From the NCBI RefSeq assembly GCF_024206475.1, contig NZ_JAMBPR010000016.1:1-64000 (forward strand): a stretch of 64,000 nt of DNA, written 5' to 3'. Source of the stretch: Paraburkholderia sp. CNPSo 3274 (GTDB lineage Bacteria; Pseudomonadota; Gammaproteobacteria; Burkholderiales; Burkholderiaceae). The position numbers were made by a program, and so were the translations under genes. The notes beneath the pieces were generated by a model. The model had not been told where the DNA came from and searched no databases. It was given only the letters and a program-made list of their open reading frames with translations. Each line of letters begins with the position of its first letter. Positions within the stretch are counted from its first letter, which is position 1. Shown piece by piece: positions 55,401 through 64,000 of the stretch.

Positions 55401-56820
55401 GCAAAAGCTCGCCGAAACGAGCCAGCTCATCGAGCAGCGACTCCAGGAGTTCAAGGTCCCCGTGACGGTGGTCGGCGCCTCGGCGGGCCCGGTCATCACG
55501 CGCTTCGAAGTGGAACCCGCGCTCGGCGTGCGCGGCAGCCAGATCGTCGGCCTCATGAAGGATCTCTCGCGCGGCCTCGGCCTCACGTCGATCCGCGTGG
55601 TCGAAACGATCCCCGGCAAGACCTGCATGGGCCTCGAATTGCCGAACGCCCGCCGCCAGATGATCCGCCTCTCCGAGATCCTCGAATCGGCGCCGTACCA
55701 TCGCTCGCAGTCGAAGCTCACGATCGCGATGGGCAAGGACATCGTCGGCCATCCGATCGTCACCGATCTCGCCAAGGCACCGCACATGCTCGTGGCGGGC
55801 ACGACCGGTTCGGGCAAGTCGGTCGCGATCAACGCGATGATCCTCTCGCTCCTCTACAAGGCGACGCCCGAGGACGTGCGGCTCATCATGATCGATCCCA
55901 AGATGCTCGAGCTTTCCGTGTATGAAGGCATTCCGCATCTGCTCGCGCCGGTCGTGACCGACATGAAACTCGCCGCCAACGCGCTCAACTGGTGCGTGGG
56001 CGAAATGGAGAAGCGCTACCGGCTGATGTCGGCGGTGGGCGTGCGCAATCTCGCGGGCTTCAACCAGAAGATCCGCGACGCCGAAGCGAACGAAAAGAAG
56101 ATCGGCAACCCGTTCTCGCTCACGCCGGAAGCCCCCGAGCCGCTCTCGCCGCTGCCGATGATCGTGGTCGTGATCGACGAACTCGCCGACCTCATGATGG
56201 TCGCGGGCAAGAAGATCGAAGAATTGATCGCGCGTCTCGCGCAGAAGGCGCGCGCCGCCGGCATCCACCTGATTCTCGCGACGCAGCGTCCTTCGGTGGA
56301 CGTCATCACCGGCCTCATCAAGGCGAATATTCCGACGCGTGTGGCGTTCCAGGTGTCGTCGAAGATCGACTCGCGCACGATTCTCGACCAGATGGGCGCC
56401 GAGTCGCTGCTCGGCCAGGGCGACATGCTGTTCCTGCCGCCGGGCACGGGCTACCCGCAGCGCATACACGGCGCGTTCGTCGCCGACGAGGAAGTGCACG
56501 CCGTGGTGGAATATCTGAAGCAGTTCGGCGAGCCCGAGTACGTCGAAGGCATTCTCGACGGCCCGGCTTCCGAAGGCGCGCCGCAGGACCTCTTCGGCGA
56601 TTCGCCCGAAGCCGAAGCCGACCCGCTCTACGACGAGGCGGTCTCGTTCGTCGTGCGCACGCGGCGCGCGTCGATCTCGTCGGTGCAGCGGCAACTGCGC
56701 ATTGGCTACAACCGCGCCGCGCGTCTGGTCGAACAGATGGAAACGGCAGGACTCGTTTCGCCGATGGGCATCAACGGCAGCCGCGAAGTGCTCGTGCCCG
56801 GCGGCGGCCAGGGCGAGTAA
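52411..56820 (+). CDS. ftsK: DNA translocase FtsK with an extra-long linker
   Basis: About 1469 residues from the chosen ATG; the frame is open to 52285. Three membrane helices lie in residues 8-110. An Ala/Pro/Thr/Glu-rich linker spans about residues 128-980. The RecA-like motor follows, with Walker [10 protein letters not shown] near 1130 and Walker [14 protein letters not shown] near 1250. The C-terminal winged-helix gamma domain (about 1405-1465, [20 protein letters not shown]) reads KOPS sites. It moves DNA at the septum and drives XerCD resolution of dimers. Normal FtsK has four helices; the first seems missing, and no membrane segment appears upstream in any frame. A TACACT at 52368 could be a -10 box that fits the 52411 start. 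Confidence 0.9.
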   Translation: MHTVVPGWFGVSAVWFIPLIWRLVKSVLPGGAGLRGPGTIRLWLGFVGVLVASCALEATLIDIAGFDALGHALSGGLGKLIGRVAAPLAMTALLLVSLPWLLDFHWREFLAWADISLGLGLNIRAARETQDSPRRERRSRRAAAEEGLPAHGAATLNPPMPGDGARRKRPTIWRPPAREMREGRDNPRTAGAMAAGLGAASAAATAQDALADAASWRAEPGLRGPADPAAAWARTEPTAAADWLRGTRAPVQTQPTGTSRAPMEPPRAPLQQGAPLGEARRRPARGASTVQDVAGAHWAQGVPAQPNAPWRAETGHTRPAMAAAMTGAGARAASAAVHGAPLMAGAAAAAAAARSAAFGTTPAPPDPLTSPFAQPVMPHRTAPPPAAGSTAARAAAAAPPRVAKPPRPYVWQGQPARVNPRPPMGAPRTAPFASHMAETPPATPAYSRPAPTSAPQAGAPLSMSVLETLRSIEENAARWTTLAGASLARRTLDEAGTLAGEEETHAQFPSASPDISTAAVPVTPSGGSLETTFAPVTQQNGDYVSPNPGVQSFEEVHAAAQPHDTTSGATSAAPTPWQPMPAHVDEATQGASSEATHVEPVQAAAGEAVTPSPWPTLDHGMPWVLLDDEPSAAAETHAAEPFFTFSPAKVQEQAPALAVAVSPAVVSVPAHAATRTPVAASAQAGQPAPAESHEAHESHDAHDQLDASAESNIVHFPRFAREAQAEADATPAQHAAPISEQPVEASTRDDVVEPASMATRDESAYGTYGSTFETSARATPAHVAPAVAHAAPATPFDAAPSPVEDQKASESFAPVARSESASVDEHPESMDEAQGVANAAAAEALPAIGAPATQAPAFDAMPLPAAQAPAPVSTPPWVEQTQTESRPAPAEATLTPNPSQPATSVATPDATPIAAPAAPYPAIASVPSAASPDFTSVSAAIEAPEAVEAPEPAAQRAPVRGHAPTSFAFEPLSASAVELPGIELLERASSEIEPVSEQKLAETSQLIEQRLQEFKVPVTVVGASAGPVITRFEVEPALGVRGSQIVGLMKDLSRGLGLTSIRVVETIPGKTCMGLELPNARRQMIRLSEILESAPYHRSQSKLTIAMGKDIVGHPIVTDLAKAPHMLVAGTTGSGKSVAINAMILSLLYKATPEDVRLIMIDPKMLELSVYEGIPHLLAPVVTDMKLAANALNWCVGEMEKRYRLMSAVGVRNLAGFNQKIRDAEANEKKIGNPFSLTPEAPEPLSPLPMIVVVIDELADLMMVAGKKIEELIARLAQKARAAGIHLILATQRPSVDVITGLIKANIPTRVAFQVSSKIDSRTILDQMGAESLLGQGDMLFLPPGTGYPQRIHGAFVADEEVHAVVEYLKQFGEPEYVEGILDGPASEGAPQDLFGDSPEAEADPLYDEAVSFVVRTRRASISSVQRQLRIGYNRAARLVEQMETAGLVSPMGINGSREVLVPGGGQGE

Positions 56821-56845
56821 AGAAGGCGCGCCTCGCGCCTTCTTT
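56819..56845. terminator. Bidirectional terminator between ftsK and the lactonase
   Basis: A 12-bp stem, AAAGAAGGCGCG with CGCGCCTTCTTT, around a 3-base loop. It starts inside the ftsK stop region and serves both converging genes. Confidence 0.88.
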
Positions 56846-56860
56846 CGTCATCTCGAAACC

Positions 56861-58183
56861 TTACTGCGCTGCGAACTTGAAATCGACCGGCGAGCCGATA
56901 TCGATGCGCTTCGGGTTCGGCTCCAGCAAACCAGTCTGCTGATCGCGGCGGAACACATAGGCGGTATCGCTGTTCTGGTTGCCGACGATGAGCCACTGAC
57001 CAGTCGGATCGATCGCGAACTCGCGCGGCGACTTGCCGAGGCTCGACTGGCGCCCCACGCGCTTGAGCTTGCCGCTATCGCCATCGACGGCAAAGATCGA
57101 GATGTCGTTGGCGTCGCCGCGATTGGAAACGTAGAGGAACTTGCCGTCCGGCGACAGATGGAGCGCCGCCGCGCCCTGCGTTCCCTTGAAGCCCGGCTCC
57201 GCCAGCTTTTCCACTTGTTCCAGCTTCATGTGGCCATCGTGATACGCAAACACCGTCACAGTGGCGGCCAGTTCGCTCGTGAGATACGCGTGACGGCCGT
57301 CATTGCCGAAGATCAGGTGACGCGGACCACTGCCTGACTTCACGTCGGTATAGCGCCACTCGGCAGGGCTCACCAGGCCGCGGCTGCCGTCCGGCGTGTA
57401 GAGATAAGTCCAGAGCTTGTCGGTGCCGAGATCCTGGGTGAAGAGATAGTGTCCATCCGGCGAAAACACCGTCGAGTGTACGTGCGCGTTGTCCTGACGC
57501 CCCTTCACGGGGCCGCCGCCCTCGTGGTGCACGGTGAGCACGGACTCGCCCAGTTTGCCGTCCTGCTGCACCGGCAGGACTGCGAAGCTGCCGCCCGGGT
57601 CGGCGGCGACCGAGTAGTTCGCCACGAAGAGATAGCGCCCATCCGGCGAGAGGCTCAGGTAGCACGGATCGTTGCCCTGCGCCGACACCTTGTTGAGAAA
57701 CGTGAGCTGACCGCTTGCGGCATCGAAGCCGAACGCGCTCACGTCGCCGCGCAGGCTGGCGGGACCGTTGTCGCCCGGCAACTCGTTCACCGCGTAGACG
57801 AAGCGGTTGTCCTTGCTCACCACGAGAAACGACGGGTTCACCGTCTTCGCCACGCTGACCTGCTGCATATCGCCAGTCTGCGTATCGAAGTGATAGACGT
57901 AGAGGCCCTCGCTCTTGCCGCCCGTATAGGTGCCGACAATCAGGTTGTAGACACCGCCCGCGGGCGCGGTCGTGGAAGCGGATTGCGCGAACGCATGCGT
58001 CGCGGCGACGGAAGCCATGATGACAACACCTTTGACGAACTGGGTGAGGAGATGCGCGGGTCCGCGCTCGGTCAGGCGCGGACGGGAAAGGCTACCTGAA
58101 CGGGTCGATGAGCGGGTCGATGAGCGGGTAGATGAGCGGGAGGACGCGGGCACGGCGTTTGCGGCGGCACGGCGAAGGAACAT
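56861..58183 (-). CDS. Secreted lactonase-family beta-propeller protein
   Basis: A 440-residue protein of the seven-bladed lactonase family (COG2706), which includes 6-phosphogluconolactonase YbhE. Blade repeats such as FLVVSKDNRFVYAVNE and LHLSPDGKFLYVSNRG recur. A signal peptide (h-region 46-60, cut after AFA at 66) points to the periplasm, where a sugar lactone would be the substrate. Before it lies a 45-residue extension with four-residue repeats (STRS). The start at 58183 is set by a perfect AAGGAGG ribosome site. The family member here is probably a periplasmic lactonase of unknown substrate. Confidence 0.85.
   Translation of the reverse strand: MFLRRAAANAVPASSRSSTRSSTRSSTRSGSLSRPRLTERGPAHLLTQFVKGVVIMASVAATHAFAQSASTTAPAGGVYNLIVGTYTGGKSEGLYVYHFDTQTGDMQQVSVAKTVNPSFLVVSKDNRFVYAVNELPGDNGPASLRGDVSAFGFDAASGQLTFLNKVSAQGNDPCYLSLSPDGRYLFVANYSVAADPGGSFAVLPVQQDGKLGESVLTVHHEGGGPVKGRQDNAHVHSTVFSPDGHYLFTQDLGTDKLWTYLYTPDGSRGLVSPAEWRYTDVKSGSGPRHLIFGNDGRHAYLTSELAATVTVFAYHDGHMKLEQVEKLAEPGFKGTQGAAALHLSPDGKFLYVSNRGDANDISIFAVDGDSGKLKRVGRQSSLGKSPREFAIDPTGQWLIVGNQNSDTAYVFRRDQQTGLLEPNPKRIDIGSPVDFKFAAQ
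58101..58140. repeat. 12-base tandem repeat inside the lactonase leader
   Basis: CGGGTCGATGAG occurs at 58101-58112 and 58113-58124, and a one-base variant at 58125-58136, followed by CGGG. In the minus-strand gene it encodes repeats of STRS. The period is a multiple of three. Confidence 0.85.
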
Positions 58184-58405
58184 GTCGACCTCCTTTTTCT
58201 TGTCGATGCAGGGGAGCGGGTCGGCCCTCGTCGGGATGCCGACCGTATTCGTCTCGCTTTCGTCTGATACATGGGACACCGGCCCAGTATAAGAGAGGTC
58301 GCGAGCGCCCGCCCCGCAAGCGCGCAGCGACGAGTCCAACCCAAAGTCGAAGCAGCAAAGGGATCAACGCAAAGGATCGAAACCCGCCGCAACCAGGGAG
58401 CCGTC

Positions 58406-58555
58406 ATGAACATTCACGTCGCCATCGGGCCGCTCGTCGCGCTCATCGCAGGCATTCTGATTCTCGCCGTGCCGCGCCTGCTCAATTACATCGTCGCGCT
58501 GTATCTGATCATCATCGGAGTCATCGGGCTTTTCGGCGTGGGCGGCCATCTGTGA
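58406..58555 (+). CDS. DUF3096 small membrane protein
   Basis: A 49-residue peptide of two hydrophobic helices, beginning MNIHVAIGPLVALIAGILIL and ending IIIGVIGLFGVGGHL. It fits the DUF3096 family of short membrane proteins. A GGGAG ribosome site lies close upstream. It stands alone, divergent from the lactonase. Function is unknown. Confidence 0.8.
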   Translation: MNIHVAIGPLVALIAGILILAVPRLLNYIVALYLIIIGVIGLFGVGGHL

Positions 58556-58731
58556 CCCGCTCAGGTGACACTCGACGGCGTTTGTTGACGCAGGCGAGAT
58601 GAGTATTTGCGTGTGCTGCCGCGCAAAACGCATTGCGCAGGCGGCCCCGCTGCCACTACTCTTGTGCGTGCATGCCGCGCCGCTGCGGCAAGCGGCTTTC
58701 GTTTTCGAGCAACGCTGTCAATTTGCTTACT

Positions 58732-60594
58732 ATGCCCGCACCCATTGAAGACTACGCATTGATCGGCGACGGCCATACGGCCGCGCTCGTTTCCCGCGCC
58801 GGATCCATCGACTGGCTCTGCTGGCCGCGCTTCGACTCCGGCGCCTGCTTCGCCGCCCTCCTCGGCACCGAGGAAAACGGCCGCTGGCTCGTCGCGCCCG
58901 CGCAACCCGAAGATGGTGCGAAAGTCGAGATCAAGACCACACGCCGTTATCGCGGCGACACGCTGATCCTCGAAACCGACTTCGAAACGCCCGATGGCGC
59001 GGTGACGCTCATCGACTTCATGCCGCCCGGCAACGGTTGGTCCGAACTCGTGCGCATCGTGGTGGGCCGGCGCGGCACCGTGCGCATGGAGAGCCGGCTC
59101 GTGCTGCGCTTCGACTACGGCTTTTCGGTGCCGTGGGTGAGCCGCCTCACCTACGAGAGCGGCATCAAGGCCACGGTGGGCCCGGACACGGTCGTGCTGC
59201 GCACGCCTGTCGACCTCGAGGGCGAGAACATGCACACAGTGGCGCAGTTCGACGTGAAGGAAGGCGAACGCGTGCCGTTCTCGCTTTCGTATGCGGCCTC
59301 GCACTTGCGTCCGCCGCCGCCGCGCGACCCGTTCACGGCGCTTGCGCGCACGGAAAACTTCTGGACCGAATGGGCCTCGCGCAGCACCGTGGAAGGCCGC
59401 TGGGCCGAACCCATCCGCCGCTCGCTCATCACGCTCAAGGCGCTGGCCTACGAGCCCACCGGCGGCATCGTCGCGGCGCCCACCACGTCGCTGCCCGAAC
59501 AGTTGGGCGGCACGCGCAACTGGGACTACCGCTACTGCTGGCTGCGCGATGCGACCATCACCCTGCTCGCGATGATGCGCGGCGGCTACTACGACGAAGC
59601 CCGGGCCTGGCGCGCATGGCTCGGCCGTGTGATGGCAGGCTCTCCCTCGCAGTTGCAGATCATGTACGGGCTCGCCGGCGAGCGCCGCCTGCCTGAATTC
59701 GAACTCGACTGGCTACCCGGCTACGAAGGCGCGAAACCGGTGCGCGTGGGCAACAACGCGGTCGGCCAGCTGCAGCTCGACGTGTACGGCGAAGTGATGA
59801 ACGCGCTGCACCTCGCGCGCGTGGGCGGCTTGCAGGCCGACGACACCGCGTGGTCGATCCAGTGCGCGATGCTCGAACACCTGGAAACGATCTGGACCAA
59901 GCCTGACGAGGGCATCTGGGAAACGCGCGGCGGCCGTCAGCATTTCACGTTCTCGAAGGTGATGGCGTGGGTCGCATTCGACCGCGCGATCAAATCGGCG
60001 GAAAAATTCGAACTGCCCGGGCCGCTCGATCACTGGCGCGAACTGCGCTCGACGATCCACGCGACCATTTGCGAGCGCAGCTTCAACAAGGATCTGAATT
60101 CCTTCACGCAGATCTACGGCGGCACCGATCTCGACGCGAGCCTGCTGCTCATGCCGCTGGTCGGCTTCCTGCCTGCTGCCGATCCGCGCATCGCCGGCAC
60201 GGTCGCGGCGATCGAGCGCGATCTCATGTGTGAAGGTTTTGTGATGCGCTACCGCACCACCGAATTCAACGATGGACTGCCGCCGGGTGAAGGCACCTTC
60301 CTTGCATGCAGCTTCTGGATGGTCGACAACCTGGCCCTGCAAGGCCGCATGGACGACGCACGCCGCATGTACGAGCGCCTGCTTTCGCTCGCCAACGACG
60401 TGGGATTACTCGCCGAGGAATATGACCCCATTGCGGGGCGTCTGGTCGGCAACTTCCCGCAGGCGTTCTCGCATGTGGCGCTCGTGCATACGGGCCTGAA
60501 CCTCATGCGGCACGAGCAGGAGATGGCGAAGGAGACGGGACATCCCGCGGTCGACGGCGCGTCGGTCGAGCCATCTGTTGCATCCGCATCGTAA
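58732..60594 (+). CDS. Glycoside hydrolase family 15 protein (glucoamylase/trehalase type)
   Basis: A 620-residue cytoplasmic GH15 enzyme. An N-terminal domain (IEDYALIGDGHTAALVSRAG, then IDWLCWPRFDS) precedes the (alpha/alpha)6 barrel with GGTRNWDYRYCWLRDA and, near the C-terminus, the second catalytic-region segment LAEEYDPIAGRLVGNFPQA. The family includes glucoamylases and trehalases; substrate cannot be told. The start at 58732 begins the similarity. Confidence 0.93.
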   Translation: MPAPIEDYALIGDGHTAALVSRAGSIDWLCWPRFDSGACFAALLGTEENGRWLVAPAQPEDGAKVEIKTTRRYRGDTLILETDFETPDGAVTLIDFMPPGNGWSELVRIVVGRRGTVRMESRLVLRFDYGFSVPWVSRLTYESGIKATVGPDTVVLRTPVDLEGENMHTVAQFDVKEGERVPFSLSYAASHLRPPPPRDPFTALARTENFWTEWASRSTVEGRWAEPIRRSLITLKALAYEPTGGIVAAPTTSLPEQLGGTRNWDYRYCWLRDATITLLAMMRGGYYDEARAWRAWLGRVMAGSPSQLQIMYGLAGERRLPEFELDWLPGYEGAKPVRVGNNAVGQLQLDVYGEVMNALHLARVGGLQADDTAWSIQCAMLEHLETIWTKPDEGIWETRGGRQHFTFSKVMAWVAFDRAIKSAEKFELPGPLDHWRELRSTIHATICERSFNKDLNSFTQIYGGTDLDASLLLMPLVGFLPAADPRIAGTVAAIERDLMCEGFVMRYRTTEFNDGLPPGEGTFLACSFWMVDNLALQGRMDDARRMYERLLSLANDVGLLAEEYDPIAGRLVGNFPQAFSHVALVHTGLNLMRHEQEMAKETGHPAVDGASVEPSVASAS

Positions 60595-60904
60595 ATGTTC
60601 GAAAGCGCCTGGACGTTTTCGCGAGCCAGGGTACACTAGGGATGCTGCGTTGCACAACAGCCGGGCGGATCAGTACCGTCCGCGCCGCCTGGCAACGGGG
60701 CGAAACGCGTGTACCGCCTTGCAGCGCGCTTGCAGCCAACCGCTGCGAGACGCATGCGGGTCTGCCCGCGCTAAAGCCCTCCGGGCGGCGGCCGATAAAC
60801 AACCTGACTGACTGACCGACCAACCTTGCCGGCCCGCATCTGCTCCGCGCCTTACCCGCGCGCGACCCGGGTGCGAACCGCTCCTTGAAGATGCCGGAGC
60901 GCCC
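60595..60904. other. Leader region between the GH15 gene and phaZ
   Basis: These 310 bases contain the promoter described at 60610-60637, which would give phaZ a 5' leader of about 260 bases. No gene is seen. Confidence 0.5.
60610..60637 (+). promoter_or_regulatory. Candidate sigma-70 promoter of phaZ
   Basis: TGGACG (-35-like, four of six matches) and TACACT (-10-like, four of six) are separated by 16 bases. Confidence 0.45.
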
Positions 60905-62212
60905 ATGCTCTATCAAATCCGTGAATTCCAGCGCGCGTTGCTCAGCCCGCTGACCGCCTGGGCCCAGGCCGCCTCGAAATCGTTCTCGAATCCGACGAGC
61001 CCGTTTTCACTCGTGCCAGGCGCCACGCGCTTCGCCGCAGGCTACGAACTGCTGTATCGCCTTGGCAAGGACTACGAGAAGCCCGAGTTCAACCTTCGCC
61101 AGATCGTGAAGGACGGCTTCAATATTCCGATCGTCGAGCAGACCATCATCGAGAAGCCGTTTTGCCGCCTGCTGCGCTTCAAGCGCTATGCCGACGACTC
61201 CGGCGCCGTGGCCGCGCTCAAGGACGAGCCTGCCGTGCTCGTGTGCGCGCCGCTCTCGGGCCACCACGCCACGCTCCTGCGCGATACCGTGCGCACGCTG
61301 CTGCAGGACCACAAGGTGTACATCACCGACTGGGTCGACGCGCGCATGGTGCCGCTCGAAGCCGGTCCGTTCCATCTCGACGACTACGTTGCGTATATTC
61401 AGGAATTCATCCGCCATATCGGCGCGAAGAATCTGCACGTGCTGTCGGTTTGCCAGCCTACGGTGCCTGTGCTCGCGGCCATCTCGCTGATGGCGAGCCG
61501 CGGTGAGGACACCCCGCTCACGATGACGATGATGGGCGGCCCGATCGACGCGCGCCGCAGTCCCACCGCCGTCAACTCGCTCGCCACCGAACATTCGCTC
61601 GACTGGTTTGCGAACAACGTGATCCACACCGTGCCGGCGAACTATCCGGGCGAAGGGCGCGAGGTGTATCCGGGCTTCCTGCAGCACGCGGGTTTCGTCG
61701 CGATGAATCCGGGCCGTCACACCACCGCGCATTGGGACTTCTACAAAAGCCTGCTGCGCGGCGACGAAGAGGATGCCGAAGCACATCGCCAGTTCTACGA
61801 CGAATACAACGCAGTGCTCGACATGGCCGCCGAGTATTACCTCGAAACCATCCGCACCGTGTTCCAGGATTTCAGTCTCGCTGAAGGCACGTGGGACGTG
61901 GCCGGCGAACGCGTGCGCCCGCAGGACATTCACGACACGGCGCTTTTCACGATCGAAGGCGAGCTCGACGACATTTCGGGCGCGGGCCAGACGCGTGCCG
62001 CGCACGATTTGTGCACGGGCATTCCCGAGGCTAACAAGCACCATCTGACTGCCGAGAAATGCGGCCACTATGGCATCTTCTCGGGCCGCCGCTGGCGCAC
62101 GATCATCTACCCGCAACTGCGCGACTTCATCCGCCAGCACCAGCAGGCCGCCGGCCACACGGGCAAGGAAACGTCTGCCCGCAGCCGCTCCGCTCAGGGC
62201 GCTGTCGCCTGA
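60905..62212 (+). CDS. phaZ: Intracellular polyhydroxyalkanoate depolymerase
   Basis: A 435-residue alpha/beta-hydrolase of the PhaZ group. The nucleophile is a cysteine, Cys183 in LSVCQPTVPVL, the lipase-box-like site that matches the catalytic Cys183 of the Ralstonia eutropha PHB depolymerase as I recall it. The downstream acid and base are likely in IEGELDDISG and CGHYGIFSG. It breaks down stored PHB granules in the cytoplasm. A terminator follows. Confidence 0.95.
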   Translation: MLYQIREFQRALLSPLTAWAQAASKSFSNPTSPFSLVPGATRFAAGYELLYRLGKDYEKPEFNLRQIVKDGFNIPIVEQTIIEKPFCRLLRFKRYADDSGAVAALKDEPAVLVCAPLSGHHATLLRDTVRTLLQDHKVYITDWVDARMVPLEAGPFHLDDYVAYIQEFIRHIGAKNLHVLSVCQPTVPVLAAISLMASRGEDTPLTMTMMGGPIDARRSPTAVNSLATEHSLDWFANNVIHTVPANYPGEGREVYPGFLQHAGFVAMNPGRHTTAHWDFYKSLLRGDEEDAEAHRQFYDEYNAVLDMAAEYYLETIRTVFQDFSLAEGTWDVAGERVRPQDIHDTALFTIEGELDDISGAGQTRAAHDLCTGIPEANKHHLTAEKCGHYGIFSGRRWRTIIYPQLRDFIRQHQQAAGHTGKETSARSRSAQGAVA

Positions 62213-62263
62213 CGAAGGCTCGCGCTTCACTCGAGCGCACGCAGTACACGCCAGCAGCAAAAT

Positions 62264-62291
62264 CCGCGCGCCGTCCCAGGACGGCGCGCGG
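62264..62291 (+). terminator. Hairpin after phaZ
   Basis: A 12-bp perfect stem, CCGCGCGCCGTC with GACGGCGCGCGG, around a 4-base loop, followed by CGTTTG. Confidence 0.7.
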
Positions 62292-62343
62292 CGTTTGTGG
62301 AGCGTGAAACGATCTTGCGCGTTCGCTGCGCGTGACTCGTGCG

Positions 62344-62976
62344 CTACTTGCGCATGAGATACGCGAGCAGCATCTCCGTGTTGAGCTGAATGATTTCCGC
62401 GCGTTCGGCGGTCGTGCTGAAGTCGCGACCGAGCGTGGCGTTGAGCGTGTATCGGTTCGATACGATGTAGTAGCCCATGCCCGAAAGCGTCACATAGAGG
62501 CGCAACGGATCGATGCTCGGACGGAACAGCCCCGCAGATTCACCGCGCGTGAGAATCGAACCGAGCGTCGCCACGATCGGCGAGATCATCTCGCGAATTC
62601 GTGTGGACTTCTGCATATATCGCGCCTCGTGCAGATTCTCGTTGTTCACGAGCCGAAGCAGTTCGGGATTGTCGCGATAGTAGTCCCACACGAAATGCGC
62701 GAGCCGCGTGATCGCCTCGACGGGTGCAAGCCCCGAGAGATCGAGCGCGCGCTCGGCTTCATTGAGCGCGCCGAATGCGTGCTCGAGGACTGCTGTGAAC
62801 AGTTGCTCCTTGCTGCCGAAGTAGTAATAGAGCATGCGCTCATTGGTTTCCGCGCGTCGCGCGATCTGGTCGACGCGTGCGCCGAACAGGCCGCCATTGG
62901 CGAATTCTTCCGCCGCGGCGAGCAGAATGCGGCGGCGGGTGCCTTCAGGATCTCTTTTGATTTTTGGCTGATTCAT
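62344..62976 (-). CDS. TetR/AcrR-family transcriptional regulator
   Basis: A 210-residue regulator. The helix-turn-helix domain (residues 14-60) contains GTRRRILLAAAEEFANGG and NERMLYYYFGSKEQLF. The C-terminal domain resembles the RutR-like TetR group. It converges with phaZ. The 440 bases before it contain repeated CGTTGTC elements that could be its operator. Targets and ligand are unknown. Confidence 0.9.
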   Translation of the reverse strand: MNQPKIKRDPEGTRRRILLAAAEEFANGGLFGARVDQIARRAETNERMLYYYFGSKEQLFTAVLEHAFGALNEAERALDLSGLAPVEAITRLAHFVWDYYRDNPELLRLVNNENLHEARYMQKSTRIREMISPIVATLGSILTRGESAGLFRPSIDPLRLYVTLSGMGYYIVSNRYTLNATLGRDFSTTAERAEIIQLNTEMLLAYLMRK

Positions 62977-63416
62977 GGTGGCAGGATCTCGTTAAGCCGC
63001 GTTGTCCGGTTTACGTTGTCGGGCAATACTGCGCCGGGCCTCTCCTCGCCCTGGTATCGACAACGTAGTGCGGGGCGCGCCAGGTTAATGGACAGACACC
63101 CTCCGACCTACGGTCTTGCGTTCCTTCTTGTTTGTTTGATGTCGTTGCGAGCCGACATCGTTCTTCCCCCTGTCTGCCTCGTGCGAAGCACGTTGCCTGC
63201 CGTGCCCGACATGTACCGCTTACGTCTATTGATTTCCCCTGGACTGCACGGTGCTTCGCATTAAGCGCTTTGATTATGGCACATGGCCCGCCGATGGCAA
63301 TGCGGGAAATCGGCGATAATGGACGCTTTGGCGCTGTGCGTGTGCGCCCTGTCAGGTCAGGTGCGAAAGCCCGCGCGCCCAAGGGTCACGCCACCGCCCG
63401 CCCCGATGTAGCGAAC
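62977..63416. other. Divergent region between the TetR gene and rsxB
   Basis: These 440 bases hold no supported gene. CGTTGTC elements occur at 63000-63009 and 63014-63023, and an inverted copy at 63058-63065. A separate dyad, GATGTCG-N8-CGACATC, lies at 63138-63159. GATAAT at 63315-63320 could be a -10 box for rsxB. Confidence 0.55.
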
Positions 63417-64000
63417 GTGAACGATTCCAAGACACTCGCAGATCGCATCGAAGATCTGCTGCCCCAGACCCAATGCACGAAGTGCGGCTATGACGGCTGC
63501 CGGCCCTATGCCGAAGCCGTCGCCGCCGGCACCGCCAATTACAACCAATGCCCGCCCGGCGGCCTGGAAGGCGTTGAGCGCCTCGCGAAACTGCTCGGCA
63601 AACCCGTCATCCCGATCAATCCGGACAACGGCGTGGAGCGTGCGCGTCCGGTGGCGTTCATCGACGAACAACTGTGCATCGGCTGCACGCTGTGCATGCA
63701 GGCGTGTCCCGTCGACGCGATCGTGGGTGCGCCCAAGCAGATGCACACCATCGTCAAGGATCAGTGCACGGGTTGCGACCTGTGCGTCGCGCCCTGCCCG
63801 GTCGACTGCATCGCAATGATTCCCGTTACGGGCGAAGCGACCGGCTGGGACGCATGGACGCAGCAGCAGGCCGACGAAGCCCGCGTGCGGCATGACCGGC
63901 GCGCAGCACGCCAGGCCGCCGAACGCAATGCGGCCGAGGCGCGCGCCGCTGCACGCCGCGCCGCCACCAGTGCGCCGCAGGCTCAAGCGCCCCAAACACC
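63417..64000 (+). CDS. rsxB: Soluble RsxB/RnfB-type iron-sulfur protein, 3' truncated
   Basis: The gene starts with GTG at 63417 and runs off the window with at least 194 residues. A four-cysteine Fe-S domain reads CTKCGYDGC plus the later CPPGG. Two ferredoxin-type [4Fe-4S] motifs follow: [12 protein letters not shown] and [12 protein letters not shown]. The C-terminus is an Ala/Arg-rich helix. The N-terminal membrane helix of E. coli RsxB is absent, and the residues that would be added by reading further upstream are not hydrophobic. No other rnf genes are in the window. Its partner is unknown; in related genomes nth often follows. Confidence 0.9.
   Translation, partial: MNDSKTLADRIEDLLPQTQCTKCGYDGCRPYAEAVAAGTANYNQCPPGGLEGVERLAKLLGKPVIPINPDNGVERARPVAFIDEQLCIGCTLCMQACPVDAIVGAPKQMHTIVKDQCTGCDLCVAPCPVDCIAMIPVTGEATGWDAWTQQQADEARVRHDRRAARQAAERNAAEARAAARRAATSAPQAQAPQT

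Noticed and set aside
58101-58140. 12-base repeats as a phase-variation switch
   Set aside because: The unit is a multiple of three, so slippage would change length but not the frame.
63011-63382. A 123-codon minus-strand frame in the TetR-rsxB gap
   Set aside because: No ribosome site, no motif, and it runs across the repeat elements and the likely promoters.

Overview
The window is a GC-rich, gene-dense stretch of chromosome from a betaproteobacterium of the Burkholderiaceae (Paraburkholderia, Caballeronia or Burkholderia type). This rests on the codon bias, a DUF4148 protein, an intracellular polyhydroxyalkanoate depolymerase, an orphan RsxB and the family resemblance of almost every protein. 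I see no insertion sequence, prophage, CRISPR array, rRNA or tRNA. It reads as core chromosome with a few accessory islets.

Layout. 0-2.8 kb: a 5'-truncated metallophosphoesterase resembling PlcP phospholipase C, a GT4 glycosyltransferase (Agt-like) and a diacylglycerol kinase. Together they look like a membrane-lipid remodelling set that makes and uses diacylglycerol. 2.9-7 kb: TetR regulator, LOG-family phosphoribohydrolase, SDR, and a minus-strand pair DUF924/AlaX-type editing protein, then a group II truncated haemoglobin. 7-10.4 kb: a large FtsX-type permease and a DUF4126 membrane protein. 10.6-11 kb: sugE/gdx preceded by a two-hairpin guanidine-II (mini-ykkC) riboswitch. 11-19.5 kb: the complete minus-strand potassium-pump locus, in the order small 40-aa membrane peptide-kdpF-kdpA-kdpB-kdpC-kdpD-kdpE, with several start/stop overlaps and a strong hairpin between kdpC and kdpD.

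19.8-32.3 kb: quinone oxidoreductase, mgsA, an atypical SDR, then the plus-strand housekeeping genes upp, yebC, purD, hemF, nadD, rsfS, rlmH, maf, rng and mnmH, and a DUF4148 secreted protein. 32.5-38.6 kb: a cell-surface polysaccharide/LPS-core cluster (GT2, GT9, msbA, GT2, GT2). 38.7-46 kb: dnaE, then trhO-gluQ (tRNA wobble-base modification) convergent with rhlE. 46.5-52.2 kb: an aldehyde dehydrogenase/acetolactate-synthase-like operon, an MliC-type lysozyme inhibitor, purT and a META-domain lipoprotein. 52.4-56.8 kb: an unusually long FtsK with an Ala/Pro-rich linker of about 850 residues. 56.9-64 kb: a secreted beta-propeller lactonase, a DUF3096 peptide, a GH15 enzyme, the PHA depolymerase phaZ, a TetR regulator and the start of a soluble RsxB that runs off the window.

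The most notable signals are: the guanidine-II riboswitch with its promoter and a plausible ribosome-site switch; the PlcP/Agt/DgkA lipid module; the unannotated small peptide at the head of the kdp operon; N-terminal oddities in DgkA, FtsK and the lactonase; and an SDR lacking the catalytic Tyr/Lys. All functions are inferred from sequence reading alone; no database search was run.
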